Assembly (NCBI GenBank): GCA_027493615.1
Contig: JAOSKK010000023.1
Coordinates: 744,001-808,000, forward strand
Length of the DNA: 64,000 bases
Source of the DNA: Verrucomicrobiota bacterium
Lineage (GTDB): Bacteria; Verrucomicrobiota; Verrucomicrobiia; Limisphaerales; J093
Direction of reading: 5' to 3'
Both the position numbers and the translations under genes were made by a program. Below, piece by piece: positions 54,370 through 64,000 of the stretch (positions are counted from its first letter, which is position 1; every line of letters starts with the position of its first letter). The notes beneath the pieces were generated by a model. The model worked only from the letters and a program-made list of their open reading frames with translations. It made no database searches and was not told the origin of the DNA.

Positions 54370-57300
54370 TCAGGGCCCGAGGTTCAGCCGGTAGAACCGG
54401 TGCGGCCAAGGCACGGGATCCGCATCGGTGACATGCACCACGCTGCCGTCGCCCTGGTAGGTCCCCAAGGTCGTCCACGTTTGAAGGTCGGTGGAAGCTT
54501 CGAGCTGGTAGGAGACCCCGGCCCGGGTTTGGAACGTGAGGTCCCATCCCGCCGCGCCTGGGTTCAGGCGCGGCTCGAGGAGGCGCACCGGTTCCCACAC
54601 GACGAGGACCTCGCTGCGGGCGGTGTTTCCGGCGGCGTCGAAGGCGTGGACTACGAGGCGGTTCTCGCCCGGCTGGAGGCGAAGCCCGGTCGCCTGGAAC
54701 GCGCCTGCAGAATCCACGGTCAGCGGCCCTTGATCCACCCCGTTCCACTCCCAGCGCACCGGGCCCAGCGCGATGGCGTCGGTGACGGTGCCGGTGAGGG
54801 TGAAGCGTTCATCGGGGGTGGGGCCGGGGGCCGGCGAAGTCACGGTGACCACCGGCGGCTCGGCTTCCCGGGTGAGGCTGAAGGACTGGAGTTCGGTGAG
54901 CAGAGCAGGCCCTCGAGGGGGAATGTCGAACGTGCCAGCGACCACGGTGAGGACAGCCGACTGGCCGATGCGGCCACCCGCGCGGTACGCCTGTTCGAAG
55001 GTGGGGCCGCTGGCACTCTCCCAGACGCGCACCTGGACGTGTGCGGTCTCGCCCGGGGCAATCGTGGGCAGGGTGATGACGTTGCCGCCTGGTCCCTGCA
55101 TGAGGTAACCGGCGGCTCGGGGAGGAACGGAACCACCACACCCACGGGCTCGAGTGGCGCGGGCGTTGGCCCGGCGTAGAGCTGCGCGAGGAAGGCGGGA
55201 CCAACCAGCCGGGTGACGCCGTCAGTGTCGAAGATGGGGGCGTCGAGGACCGGCGAGAACCGGTTGTTTAGGAGCACGGCGCCGCCGGGGGCGCGCGGCC
55301 GGACGGCGATGATCGCGGCTGCGCTGGTGGCGGAGCCAGCCTCGTTGGTGACCGTGACGGTGTAGGTGCCGGCATGGTCCGCAGCGACGGCTGGCCAGCG
55401 CAAAAGGCTGGCGTCCGCGTCCGGGATGGGTTGGCCGTTGCGGCGCCAGACATAGTACAGGGGTGCGGTGCCGGTTGCGCCCACCTGCACCCAGGCGGGA
55501 TCCCCTTCGGTCCGGGCCATGCTGACGGGGTCGATCAAGATGCTCGCCGGTACGGGGAGCTCGGTTACAACCAGTTCTCCGCCGCTGCTCATCACGGACC
55601 CAAAATCGTTGTACACCAACACATTATAACTACCGGTGTAGGCCATGATGGCGTGGCGCAGCGTGAGGACCGACCCGGTCTCTCCCGTCAACGGTACGAA
55701 CCGGTGATGCCACTGATACCGGAGCGGTTCGGTGCCCGTGGCTTCGACGCGGAAAACAACCGTGCCGCCCAGCGCCACCATCTGCGGCTCGGGTTGCACG
55801 AGAATCACTGGGGGGGTGAGCCGGGCTTCGACCGCCAACTGAGCCGGGTCGCTGGTGACCGACCCGTAGGCGTTACGGACCTGCACCGTATAGGCCCCGG
55901 CATCGTCATAGGTCACCGCGGCGAACGCCAGCGTGCTGGCCGTCGCGCCGGCGAGCTCGAGGCCGTTGCGCCACCATTGATACGTGAGCGGCGGCGTGCC
56001 CTTCGCCAGCACCTGCAACGTGAAAGGCTCACCGACATAGGCGGTGGCCGCGACGGGAGAACTCACCAGGCTGGGGGTGACCGGAAGGACGGCATAACGG
56101 ACTTCCTCGACGCCGGAGGCCGGATTGCCGTTGACATACACGCGTGCCCGGATGGTGGCCGGTTCGAGCAGCATGAGAGGCGTGCCCGGGTATACCTCGG
56201 AGTCCGGGCCGGGGTCGGAGCCATCACGAGTGAAGCGGATCTGGCCGGCGGGGATGGGGGTGCTGGCCGTGAGAGCGACTTCGCCGACGTAGGTGCCCGA
56301 GGGCGGAGCCAGCGCCAGGAGGGGAAGGATGGGGTCGGGCACGGAGCCGGGATGGGTGGGATCGGTCTGGCTCAGGAATTCCTGGTAATTGTTGGCACCA
56401 TCGGCGTCGGCGTCGGCCAGGGGGGCAGCATCGGCATTCGCATACCAGGCAGCGCCGAAGTACTGCTCGCGCCAGGGGGCCGGGATGCCGTCGTCCCACA
56501 CCGCTTCAAGATAGGTGGCACGGATGATGTCCGAGGCCGGCTCGCCGTCCAGGAAGGCGCGCACCTGGACGGTGGCGGATCGGGTCACCAGAAAAGGCTC
56601 CGTGTAGCGCGGTGACGCGGGCGTGGGCTCGTCGCCGTCGGTGGTGTAATGAATGGCGGCGGTGACCACCGGAGTCGTGAGGGTGACGGTGAGGGGGAGG
56701 AGAAGAAACCGGCCGGGGGTGGACGTGCAGGGGACGCTCTCCAGTTCGACCACCAGCAGGACAATCTCCGCGATAGTGTCGCGGTAAGCGACCTGCGAGG
56801 ACGACTCGCCGAAGGAGTAGCCTCGCGCGGCGCGGTCATCCGCGGCGTTCGACGCGTCCGTAAACAGTGGCCCCGGGGTGCTTCGGGTACGGATTTCGTA
56901 GAGCAGGTTGCCCAGGGCGGGATCATAGCGGAACGGTGTCGCGAGCGGGAAGATCAGGTCGAACGGCTGAGGGCCCCCGGAGACAGTGGGAGAAGGGCTG
57001 GAGATCGTGACGGGTCCTTCAAGAACGATGCGGGCGTCCGGACCCAGGTTGTCGTCGAACGTATCGCTGAGTGCGTCGGGCGCGCGCGACGTGGTGGCGA
57101 GCGTGAGTTGGACGTCGAGGGTCCAGTTCGTGAACGCTCCGGTGCTCCAATCGCGGCGGTGTCGGATCTCGCTGATCGTGAAGGGTACGTCGGTGAAATG
57201 GGCGGCGCTATACACGTTCTGGAGCCGGAGGTTGTCCGCAAAGACGCCGCTGCTGGCGATGGGATGGTCGGCGGACCGCGAGGGGGACCACCAGCGTCGC

Positions 57301-57445
57301 CGCGAGCGGACGGGCCCCGGCTGAGTCGGGCCCTCCGGTTGGCGGGGGCGAGGTGCGTGGCTGGGGCTGGAACGGCCAGGCTGCCGGCGCCCCTCAGGCA
57401 CACCGTCAACGCGAGGACGGTGCGGACAGAGCTCCTTGAGTTCAT
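54370..57445 (-). CDS. Large secreted protein with chitobiase-type and Ig-like repeats, two frameshifts
   Basis: About 1,020 residues from the ATG at 57445 (MNSRSSVRTVLALTVCLRGAG, a Sec signal). Shifts lie near 57285 and 55110. Domains in order: a beta-rich N-terminal domain (VYSAAHFTDVPFTISEI), a chitobiase/hexosaminidase C-terminal-like segment (HYTTDGDEPTPASPRYTEPFLV), a calcium-loop-like DADADGANNYQEFLSQTDP, a second chitobiase-like segment, then three Ig-like domains with the TYQWWRNGLELAGAT..TL and DAGAYTVQVRNAYGS pattern. A last module ends HRFYRLNLGP. No catalytic domain is seen; a surface or matrix protein is likely. It overlaps a small upstream ORF by 4 bases. Confidence 0.82.
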
Positions 57446-57702
57446 TTCACCGTGGGTGCTTGAAACTTGGGCTCACTAATACTCCAAGCCAGCCCCTGGC
57501 GCAAGGTGTCGCTGGCACCGCGGACGCGGGACAAGCCAGCGGCTTGCTCCTCCGGGCGCTCGATTTCAAGCGCCTGCAGCAAGATGGTCCGTAGTCCGTT
57601 CCCGGGCATGTCCGTCGGGTTGCGACGGCGGCTGGGGCCGGGTCCCGCGTGCTCTGACTTCAGAAATCCTAAAGAACAACATTCGCCCCTGGATTTGTCC
57701 AA
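57442..57702 (-). CDS. Small hypothetical ORF coupled to the Ig-repeat protein gene
   Basis: 86 residues (MDKSRGECCSLGFLKSEHAGP...SEPKFQAPTVK). Its TGA overlaps the ATG of the Ig-repeat gene (ATGA), which could mean translational coupling, but there is no recognisable domain and the composition is that of intergenic DNA. The ~400-bp interval 57446-57843 otherwise holds an imperfect palindrome near 57770 (TGCATCATGCATGGTGC) and no gene. Confidence 0.25.
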   Translation of the reverse strand: MDKSRGECCSLGFLKSEHAGPGPSRRRNPTDMPGNGLRTILLQALEIERPEEQAAGLSRVRGASDTLRQGLAWSISEPKFQAPTVK

Positions 57703-57843
57703 TTCACCCTCATTCCCCGGCGAGTCGCTCCCGCAGACTCACCGGCTGAGGACGTTTCGGTAAGATTATGTGCATCATGCATGGTGCTTTTCCTAGCCCA
57801 GGCCGTCCCGAAGCGGGACCGACTTGAACAACCGCGATCCATT

Positions 57844-59991
57844 ATGGCGAACCCCCACACTCAGCCACGTACCCGTCGGTGGACCGATCCGTTGCGGCAT
57901 CAGTTCGCCGTCTGGGTTGTCCTGGGAGCACTGCCTCACGGCCTGGCTGCCAACATCCAGTGGTACGTCCCGAACCCGGACTACTCCATCGCCCGGAACT
58001 GGAACGAGCGCGCGCTGGAGGGGATTCGCATGGACACGCCGCATCCGCCCGGGCAGGCCAGGAACCTCTTCAGCTTTTCGGTCTGCATGTACGACGCGTG
58101 GGCGGCGTACGACCCCACAGCCGTCGGCTTCGTCTATCGCGCCAAACACTCCGCTGCGGATGTGGCCGCGGCGCGCCGCGAGGCCATGAGCTACGCGATG
58201 TACCGCATGATGCTCGAGCGACATGCGTACTCGCGGACCGCGATGAACCAGGCCCCGGCGAACGACGCGTTCATGGAGGCCCTGGGTTATGACATCCACC
58301 AGACGTCCCGTGATCCCTCCACGCCCGCAGGCATCGGCAACCGGATTTACGACGCCGTCTCGGCGTGGTTCAGCGAGGATGGCTCACGCCAGACGGCGGG
58401 CACGCCGTTCCCGACGGCCAACCCGCCGATTGCCTACCCCGACTATCCCGTGGGCCATCCCCGGCGGTACACGTTCCTGAACCCACCCATGAATCCGTTC
58501 CTCCACGGGATTGACGACGGCACCAACCACACGGTGGTGGACATCAACATTTGGCAGCGGCTCATCGTGGCCAATTCCATTGACCAGAATGGCTTCCCGC
58601 AGAATCCGCTCCAGGGATACCTGGGGGCGCAGTGGCTGTGGGTGCGTCCCTTCTCCCTCACTCGCACGGACCCGGAGAAGCCCTGGATTGACCCAGGTCC
58701 GCCTCCGTTCCTCGGGACGGCGACGAGTGCGGAGTTCAAACAGGAGCTGGTCGAGGTGATACGGGCAAGCAGCCAGCTCACCGTGGACGACGGCGTGCTG
58801 ATGGACATCTCGCCGGCGAGCATCGGCAACAATACGCTCGGCGCGAATGATGGCCAGGGTTACCCCACCAACCCCGTGACCGGCCAGCCCTATGCCCCTC
58901 ACCTGGTCCTGCGCGGGAACTTCACGCGCGCCTTGACCGAGTTCTGGGCGGACGGCCCTTCATCGGAAACGCCGCCCGGGCATTGGAACTCGATCGCGAA
59001 CCACGTGTCCGATGACCTGCCGGTCAAGCGCATCGGCGGCATCGGGCCCGAAGTGGACCGGCTGGAATGGGACGTCAAGCTGTACTTCGCCTTGAACGCC
59101 GCGCTGCATGATGCCGGGTGCGCGGCCTGGAGCGTGAAGCGCTACTACAACGGCTGGCGCCCCATCGGTCCCATCCGGTACTGCGGCGGGCTGGGCCAGT
59201 CCAGCGATCCCGACCTGCCGTCTTATCACCCGGACGGCCTGCCGCTGGTTCCCGATCTCATTGAACTTGTCACGGAGGCCACCGTCGCTTCCGGGCGGCA
59301 CGGTGAACTGACGCCCGGCAAGATCGCCGTGCTCTGCTGGCCCGGCGAGCCCGAGTTCCCCGGCGAACAGACCAGCGGCGTCAAATGGCTCCACGCGGAG
59401 GATTGGATGACGTATCAGAAGAAGACTTTCGTCACACCCGGCTTCCCGGGTTACATCTCCGGGCATAGCACCTTCAGCCGCTCGGCGGCGGAAGTCATGG
59501 CCGGCTTCACCGGCTCGAAGTGGTTTCCGCACGGCCTGGGTACGTACACGATTACGAAGCTCATCAACGAGGCCGGTCCGACGGCGCCGGTCACCCTGCA
59601 GTGGGCCTCGTACTACGACGCCGCCGACCAGGTGGGCCTCTCGCGGATCTGGGGTGGAATTCACCCGCCTGCCGATGATCTGGCGGGCCGCCGCGTCGGG
59701 GCCGAAGCGGGTCAAAGCGCTTGGGCATTGGCCCAAAAGTATTTCGATGGATCGCTGGCGAACGAGACCCTCAGCCTGGCGACGCATCGTCTGGGCGCAG
59801 GCAACGTGGAACTCCGATTCAACGCGGTGCGCGGCGTCTATTACCAGGTTCACGCCTCTCCGAACGTGGAAGGCCCGTACGCGGACGACGGCAGCCCGCG
59901 TGAAGTCGCGTACGACACCTGGATGGTTCGCACCCACGCTATCGGCGACGCGCAGCGGTTCTTCCGCGTGTCCGCATCGCTCACGCCGTGA
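57844..59991 (+). CDS. Secreted vanadium-dependent haloperoxidase/PAP2-superfamily protein
   Basis: 715 residues from the ATG at 57844, with a hydrophobic signal ([20 protein letters not shown]). The C-terminal half holds the full vanadate/phosphate pocket shared by vanadium haloperoxidases and PAP2 phosphatases: KRYYNGWRP (K-x6-RP), [16 protein letters not shown] (SGH) and [13 protein letters not shown] (SR-x5-H-x3-D). The N-terminal half ([23 protein letters not shown]) matches the VCPO-like branch. A final ~65-residue module ([20 protein letters not shown]...[11 protein letters not shown]) is the verrucomicrobial C-terminal type. It could oxidise halides with H2O2 or act as a phosphatase; the SGH context favours the haloperoxidase branch, but activity is untested. 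A pseudopilin gene follows after 5 bases. Confidence 0.87.
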   Translation: MANPHTQPRTRRWTDPLRHQFAVWVVLGALPHGLAANIQWYVPNPDYSIARNWNERALEGIRMDTPHPPGQARNLFSFSVCMYDAWAAYDPTAVGFVYRAKHSAADVAAARREAMSYAMYRMMLERHAYSRTAMNQAPANDAFMEALGYDIHQTSRDPSTPAGIGNRIYDAVSAWFSEDGSRQTAGTPFPTANPPIAYPDYPVGHPRRYTFLNPPMNPFLHGIDDGTNHTVVDINIWQRLIVANSIDQNGFPQNPLQGYLGAQWLWVRPFSLTRTDPEKPWIDPGPPPFLGTATSAEFKQELVEVIRASSQLTVDDGVLMDISPASIGNNTLGANDGQGYPTNPVTGQPYAPHLVLRGNFTRALTEFWADGPSSETPPGHWNSIANHVSDDLPVKRIGGIGPEVDRLEWDVKLYFALNAALHDAGCAAWSVKRYYNGWRPIGPIRYCGGLGQSSDPDLPSYHPDGLPLVPDLIELVTEATVASGRHGELTPGKIAVLCWPGEPEFPGEQTSGVKWLHAEDWMTYQKKTFVTPGFPGYISGHSTFSRSAAEVMAGFTGSKWFPHGLGTYTITKLINEAGPTAPVTLQWASYYDAADQVGLSRIWGGIHPPADDLAGRRVGAEAGQSAWALAQKYFDGSLANETLSLATHRLGAGNVELRFNAVRGVYYQVHASPNVEGPYADDGSPREVAYDTWMVRTHAIGDAQRFFRVSASLTP

Positions 59992-59996
59992 GTCTC

Positions 59997-60716
59997 ATGG
60001 GACGGTTGCCGCCTCACGGACAGCGCGTTCGGTGGCGGAGCCTCCGCGGCTTCACGCTGATCGAACTGCTGGTGGTCATCGCGATCATCGCGATTCTGGC
60101 GGGCATGCTCCTGCCCGCTCTGAGCCGGGCGAAGCGTCAAGCCCAGCGGGCGGCCTGCACCAGCAACCTCAGGCAGATCGGACTGGCGCTGAGCCTTTGG
60201 GCGGACGGCAACGAGGGGAAGTTCCCGTGGAAAGTCCCGCAGTCACGTGGCGGCGGATTGCCGAATGGAACGGACAACGCCAAGGTGAATCTCCAGTTCT
60301 CCCTCCTGTCGAACGAGCTCGCGGTCACCCGCATGCTGCTTTGCCCGGGCGACGGGCGGCGCGTCCCGGCCACGAACTTCGCGCAGATCGCGCTCACCAA
60401 TGTCAGCTACGCCCTCTGCAACGAGGCGGACGGGACGAGGCCCCGCGTGATGCTGGCCGTGGATCGGGGCCTGCACGGCTTTGATTTCACCGGGCTTCCG
60501 GACAACATCAACTGCTTCGTGCTGAGCTCAGAAAGCACCGGTGCCCGCTCTGCCACTTGGCGCCGGGACGTTTGCCACGGGGCCAACGCAGGGGTGGTGG
60601 CGCTCGGTGACGGCTCCGTCCACCCCTGGGACAACCGCCGTCTCGTCCGGACCCTGATGGGCTACGACCTCTCCACGGAAACCGACGACGGAACCCTGCA
60701 ATTCTACTTTCCTTGA
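59997..60716 (+). CDS. Type II pseudopilin-like protein
   Basis: 239 residues. Class III prepilin signal [34 protein letters not shown], to be cleaved before Phe and methylated, with Glu5 in place. A globular domain with a disulfide-capable Cys pair and a C-terminal [13 protein letters not shown] follows, the degenerate H-X9-DG signature (H in [16 protein letters not shown]). The start is the ATG at 59997, 5 bases after the haloperoxidase stop. These proteins are expanded in Verrucomicrobiota; whether they form pseudopili is unproven. Confidence 0.88.
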   Translation: MGRLPPHGQRVRWRSLRGFTLIELLVVIAIIAILAGMLLPALSRAKRQAQRAACTSNLRQIGLALSLWADGNEGKFPWKVPQSRGGGLPNGTDNAKVNLQFSLLSNELAVTRMLLCPGDGRRVPATNFAQIALTNVSYALCNEADGTRPRVMLAVDRGLHGFDFTGLPDNINCFVLSSESTGARSATWRRDVCHGANAGVVALGDGSVHPWDNRRLVRTLMGYDLSTETDDGTLQFYFP

Positions 60717-60750
60717 ACAAAGGTTGCCAAGCCGGGTGGGCTGTGGCTTG

Positions 60751-61083
60751 ATGCGCGCGATGAACGTGACCACTGTCTGGAACCATCTGAGTTCCGTGGT
60801 GGTGTTCCTGCTGTTCGTGCTGGGCGGGCTCGCCGTGGGCATCTGGTATCTCCCGGAGATCCAGCGCAACCAGGAGTTGCAGACCGAACGGCTCCAGCTC
60901 GAACGTCAGTTGGCCGCCGCCCAGGCCCACGGCCGGGCGCTGCAGGCCAGCCTCAAGGCCTTCACCAGCAACCCGGCCGCCGCCGAACGCATCATCCGCG
61001 AACGGTTCGGATTCGCCCGCCCCGGCGAAGTGGTGGTGCACTTCGAGCCGCCCGCACCCGAGTCAGTCCCCGCCCGGCCTTGA
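60751..61083 (+). CDS. DivIC/FtsB-like septum formation initiator protein
   Basis: About 110 residues: a short cytoplasmic tail, one transmembrane helix (VVVFLLFVLGGLAVGIWYL), a coiled coil (IQRNQELQTERLQLERQLAAAQAHGRALQASL) and the C-terminal AAAERIIRERFGFARPGEVVVHF, the conserved end of FtsB/DivIC proteins. These join FtsL and FtsQ in the division complex. Two starts (60751 and 60760) are possible. It is convergent with a pseudopilin gene and not in an obvious division cluster, so the functional assignment is moderate. Confidence 0.72.
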   Translation: MRAMNVTTVWNHLSSVVVFLLFVLGGLAVGIWYLPEIQRNQELQTERLQLERQLAAAQAHGRALQASLKAFTSNPAAAERIIRERFGFARPGEVVVHFEPPAPESVPARP

Positions 61084-61161
61084 CCGGGAGAAGGTCAGCG
61101 GGCGTGGCCGCTGCGGGCCCGGGGCGAAGCGCCCACCCCATCCCGAACGGCCCTCACGGGC

Positions 61162-62035
61162 TCAGTTGATCGGGATCTTGTAGAAGCACTGCCACTCACC
61201 GGATCCCGAGCCGAGGCTGACACGCTTGCCGTGGAACCATTCGACGTGGCCGTCCTCGAAGAGGAAATTGCCGCCTTCAGGTGCGCCACTGCCGCCGCCG
61301 GGATGATTCGCCGTGCGCCAGTTCTTTCCCTCATCGACGGTGGTCCAGCGCAGCCGGGCGTCATAGACGTTCGTGGTGCGCGGGCCCAGCCCCTGGAGCC
61401 GGTCGATGAGCACCGGGGCCTTCGCCAGCTCGCCACCCATCTTCTTCCGGAAATGCCACTCGCCAATCCCTTCCGAGTTGTAAGGCCAGCTTCCATCCAC
61501 CCGGCCCGGCAGATAGAAGAACCCGGTGAGGATGGGTTTGATCTCCGAGGAGGCGTCGCCGAAACGCCAGGTGTCGGCCTGGCGATGCCACTCGTCGGTG
61601 GGGCAGTAAAGCGACGTGGTTGGCCGCCTTCTTGTCCGTTCGGGCCGTGGGTTTCTCGGACTTGATGAGGTACTGCTGCCAGAACGCGGCCATGTTCGTG
61701 CCCATCCAGCTCAGGTGATAGCCATCCCGGTTGTCGGGGAAATAGCTGTTGAAGTCCGTCGAGTAGAGACCCAGCGCAATCCCCCACTGGCGACAGTTGC
61801 TCGTGCACATCGAGCGTTTGGCGGTGGACTTGGCCTTCGCCAGGGCGGGCAGCAACATGCCAGCCAGGATGGCGATGATGGCAATCACCACCAGCAACTC
61901 GATGAGGGTGAACGCCCGCCGGAACACGGCGGGGCGGAACGACCACCGGGAAGGGGGAACGGCCCCGCCCGCCCGGACCTGCGACGACCACACCCCCGGG
62001 GAACGCCGGGGCCGAAGGTTAGGTGCAAGGTTCAT
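61162..62035 (-). CDS. Type II pseudopilin-like protein with H-X9-DG C-terminus, one frameshift
   Basis: Starts [14 protein letters not shown]; the prepilin signal [52 protein letters not shown] follows a ~37-residue leader. A frameshift near 61620 separates this from [12 protein letters not shown]...[20 protein letters not shown]. The C-terminus has [19 protein letters not shown], the FEDGHVEW form of the H-X9-DG signature. It is divergent from the DUF1552 gene. Role unknown, presumably envelope-exposed. Confidence 0.87.
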
Positions 62036-62157
62036 GGAGTGTGCTACGGCGCAAACTCTAGCACGGGCCGGCCGGACGTCCACTCGGCATTTAGGTCCGG
62101 ACAAACCCAGGTTGCGGCGGGCCCCGAAGTCGCCTACCCTGCGTGCGAAGTTCGCTT

Positions 62158-63506
62158 ATGACCTCCATTCTTAACTCTTCGGGCCACATGCCTCGGCGCA
62201 CGTTCCTGCGCGGGCTCGGCACCGCCCTCGGGCTCCCGCTTCTCGACGCCATGGCCCTGCGCGGCGCGCCGCCGCCCTCCCCATCCCGCCCCCGCGCCGC
62301 CTGGCTTTCATCTTCATTCCCAACGGCGCCAACATGGTGGACTGGACGCCGGCTGCCGAGGGGCGCGACTTCGAGTTGCCCTACATCCTGGAACCTCTCC
62401 GCCCGGTGAAGAGCGAACTGACGGTGCTCACCGGCCTCACGCACGACAAGGCACGGCCGAACGGCGACGGGGCCGGTGACCACGCCCGATCTTCCGCCAC
62501 GTTTCTGACCGCCTGTCAGGCGCGCAAGACGGACGGAGCGGACATCCAGGTGGGGGGTGTCGGTGGATCAGGTGGCAGTGGAGCGGCTGGGCGGCCAGAC
62601 GCGGCTGCCGTCGCTCGAGCTGGGTTGCGATCGCACCAAGCTGTCGGGCAACTGTGACTCAGGCTATAGCTGCGCCTATTCGTTCAACATCTCCTGGAAA
62701 ACACCCTCGACGCCGTTGCCGCCCGAAGTGAACCCGCGCCTGGTCTTTGAACGGCTCTTTGCCGGGGCTTCCGCCGCGGAGGCCACCGAGGCGCAGGCCC
62801 GTCGCCGCCGCTATCACCAGAGCATTCTGGACTATGTGCAGGAGGATGCGCGGCGGTTGCAGGCGCGCCTGGGGGTTGCGGACCAGCGCAAGCTCGACGA
62901 GTATCTCACCGCGGTGCGGGACCTCGAGCGACGGATCGAGCGGAGCGAGCCGTTCCAGGCCGCGCCGCCGGCGACCGAGAAGCCTGGTGGGATCCCGGAC
63001 ACGTACGCCGAGCACATCCGGCTCATGTTCGATCTGCAGGCGCTGGCGTTTCAGACGGACTCGACCCGGATCGCGTCCTTCATTCTGGCCCACGACGGGA
63101 GCAATCGGCCCTACCCGTTTCTGGGGGTCTCGGAGGGGCATCACGACCTTTCGCATCACGGCAACGACGAGGAGAAGAAGAAGAAGATTGCGAAGATCAA
63201 CCGGTTCCACGTTGAGCAGTTCGCGGGTTTTCTCCAAAGGCTCAAGGCGACTCCCGAGGGCGAAGGCTCGCTGCTGGACCACTGCCTGATCGTCTACGGG
63301 GGGCGATCAGCGATGGCAACCGGCACAACCACGACGATCTCCCCGTGCTTCTGGCAGGTCGCGGGGGTGGGTCCATCGACCCGGGGCGGCACGTGCGTTA
63401 CCCGCGGAACACGCCGATGGCCAATCTCTTCCTCTCGCTCCTGGATCGGGTGGGTGCGCCGGTGGACCGGTTTGGGGACAGCACGGGGCGGCTGGCGCAA
63501 CTCTGA
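62158..63506 (+). CDS. DUF1552 protein with Tat-type signal, about three frameshifts
   Basis: N-terminus MPRRTFLRGLGTALGLPLLDAMA (ATG at 62188, or 62158 for the longer form) is a twin-arginine-like signal. After a shift near 62310 it reads FIFIPNGANMVDWTPAAEGRDFELPYILEPLRPVKSELTVLTGLTHDKA; after one near 62555, VSVDQVAVERLGGQTRLPSLELG; and after one near 63300, DGNRHNHDDLPVLLAGR...DRFGDSTGRLAQL, ending at 63506. DUF1552 proteins normally stand next to DUF1592/DUF1587 cytochrome-domain proteins in planctomycetes and verrucomicrobia; no such partner is adjacent here. Function unknown. Confidence 0.85.
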
Positions 63507-63537
63507 AGCAGGTCCAGGAGAACCACGTCCCCTCCCC

Positions 63538-63682
63538 CATCCCCGATGTTCGTAATCGGTGGAGGGACGCCCCGTCTTGGATTCTCCGCCGATTACGAAC
63601 ATCGGGAATTGGGCTGAGGGAGGCGCTCCAAGTACCTGTGGTGCGGGCGTCCCGCCTGCACCCTCCGTGGTTCATGGGCCCG
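63538..63682 (-). repeat. Composite repeat: family B palindrome (copy 4) plus family C, inverted
   Basis: CCCCGATGTTCGTAATCGGT ... CGATTACGAACATCGGGAAT (63540-63610) is family B, followed by the reverse complement of family C (TGGTGCGGGCGTCCCGCCTG, CACCCTCCGTGGTTCATGGG). Read on the minus strand it aligns end to end with 37850-37990. It fills the gap between the DUF1552 and pseudopilin genes. Confidence 0.8.
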
Positions 63683-63717
63683 TTTCCGAATGGATCCACA
63701 GGGAACAATCCGCTTCC

Positions 63718-64000
63718 CTACTCCGGCGCGGTCAACCGAATGGTGGCGCGTTGCTGGATCCACGCCAAATCCCGGTTGCCCCGCATCCACAGGGTCAAGT
63801 GATTGGGCAGCCAGTTCGTCCTCGCCAAGGCCACGGTCTCCGCCTCCAGCCAGCGCCGCGCCTCGACGTGTCCGTCCGCAAACGACACCGTCCCGCGCCC
63901 CGCATGCGATGCCGACGGCAAATGACAGAAGCAACCGTCCAGCCACCCCAAACCGATCAGGAAAGCCGGCATGCAGATGTGGCCCGGCGCGGTGTCGAGA
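63718..64000 (-). CDS. C-terminal part of a pseudopilin-like (H-X9-DG) protein, partial
   Basis: The minus-strand frame is open to the window edge (LDTAPGHICMPAFLIGLGW...), so the N-terminus is outside. SASHAGRGTVSFADGHVEARRWLE is a textbook H-X9-DG signature, followed by a ~45-residue tail (LPNHLTLWMRGNRDLAWIQQRATIRL) common in these proteins. The ORF-track Met at 63972 is internal. Confidence 0.85.
   Translation of the reverse strand, partial: LDTAPGHICMPAFLIGLGWLDGCFCHLPSASHAGRGTVSFADGHVEARRWLEAETVALARTNWLPNHLTLWMRGNRDLAWIQQRATIRLTAPE

Noticed and set aside
1-64000. tRNA, rRNA or riboswitch genes
   Set aside because: I looked for cloverleaf-like blocks and known aptamer cores in the gaps and saw none that I could support by eye; a tRNAscan/Infernal run would be decisive.

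Overview
The window is GC-rich DNA (about two thirds G+C by eye), most likely from a Gram-negative member of the Verrucomicrobiota, probably a Limisphaerales/Pedosphaera-type lineage. This is an inference from several traits seen together: pseudopilin-like proteins with an N-terminal [17 protein letters not shown] helix and a C-terminal H-X9-DG signature, DUF1552 and DUF1080 proteins, LamG and Ig-repeat secreted proteins ending in an FYR-type C-terminus, a futalosine-pathway menaquinone gene (mqnD), a lipid A gene (lpxI), lipobox lipoproteins, and dispersed palindromic repeats.

Layout. 1-4.2 kb: end of a pseudopilin gene, an ISAs1-type insertion sequence whose transposase carries an N-terminal DUF4338 (DruA-like) domain, and a LamG protein gene cut off at its 5' side by the IS. 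4.2-10.5 kb: a damaged TPR gene and a lipoprotein (minus), then an amino-sugar kinase and murQ (peptidoglycan recycling), mqnD and an aldo/keto reductase. 10.7-16 kb: a membrane-anchored TPR protein, then a minus-strand hisF-hisI-trpE group with a vapC remnant inside it. 16-21.5 kb: a tightly packed LuxE-like / MFS / LuxC-like cassette, queD, and a convergent FAD enzyme of the halogenase/geranylgeranyl-reductase superfamily. 21.6-25.9 kb: pgk-tpiA-secG-oppA. 26-30.2 kb: a flavodoxin, hemE-hemN and fabI. 30.7-34.4 kb: aat, a secreted double-HMA metal-binding protein, a Tat-type TIM-barrel protein and a PLP enzyme of the BioF/Kbl family. 34.5-37.8 kb: an ABC ATPase coupled to a large membrane protein. 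38.3-40.3 kb: a complete-looking group II intron. 40.4-45.5 kb: a minus-strand birA-coaX-aroK-queG group with ATGA overlaps, then nadC and a gamma-carbonic anhydrase. 45.6-54.3 kb: TPR protein, DUF1080, lpxI, M48 protease, an ABC-2 exporter module and an MFS protein. 54.4-64 kb: Ig-repeat secreted protein, vanadium-haloperoxidase-like enzyme, pseudopilins, a DivIC/FtsB-like protein and a DUF1552 protein.

Two features dominate interpretation. First, about 20 genes are broken by single-base indels, nearly all beside short homopolymers (mostly G/C), and this includes pgk, queD and nadC while their protein sequence is otherwise well conserved. I read these mainly as sequencing or assembly errors; frameshifted genes are therefore given as one CDS spanning the shift. 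Second, at least four families of short dispersed repeats occupy most intergenic gaps. One of them also lies in frame inside the luxE-like gene, where it adds about 30 residues.
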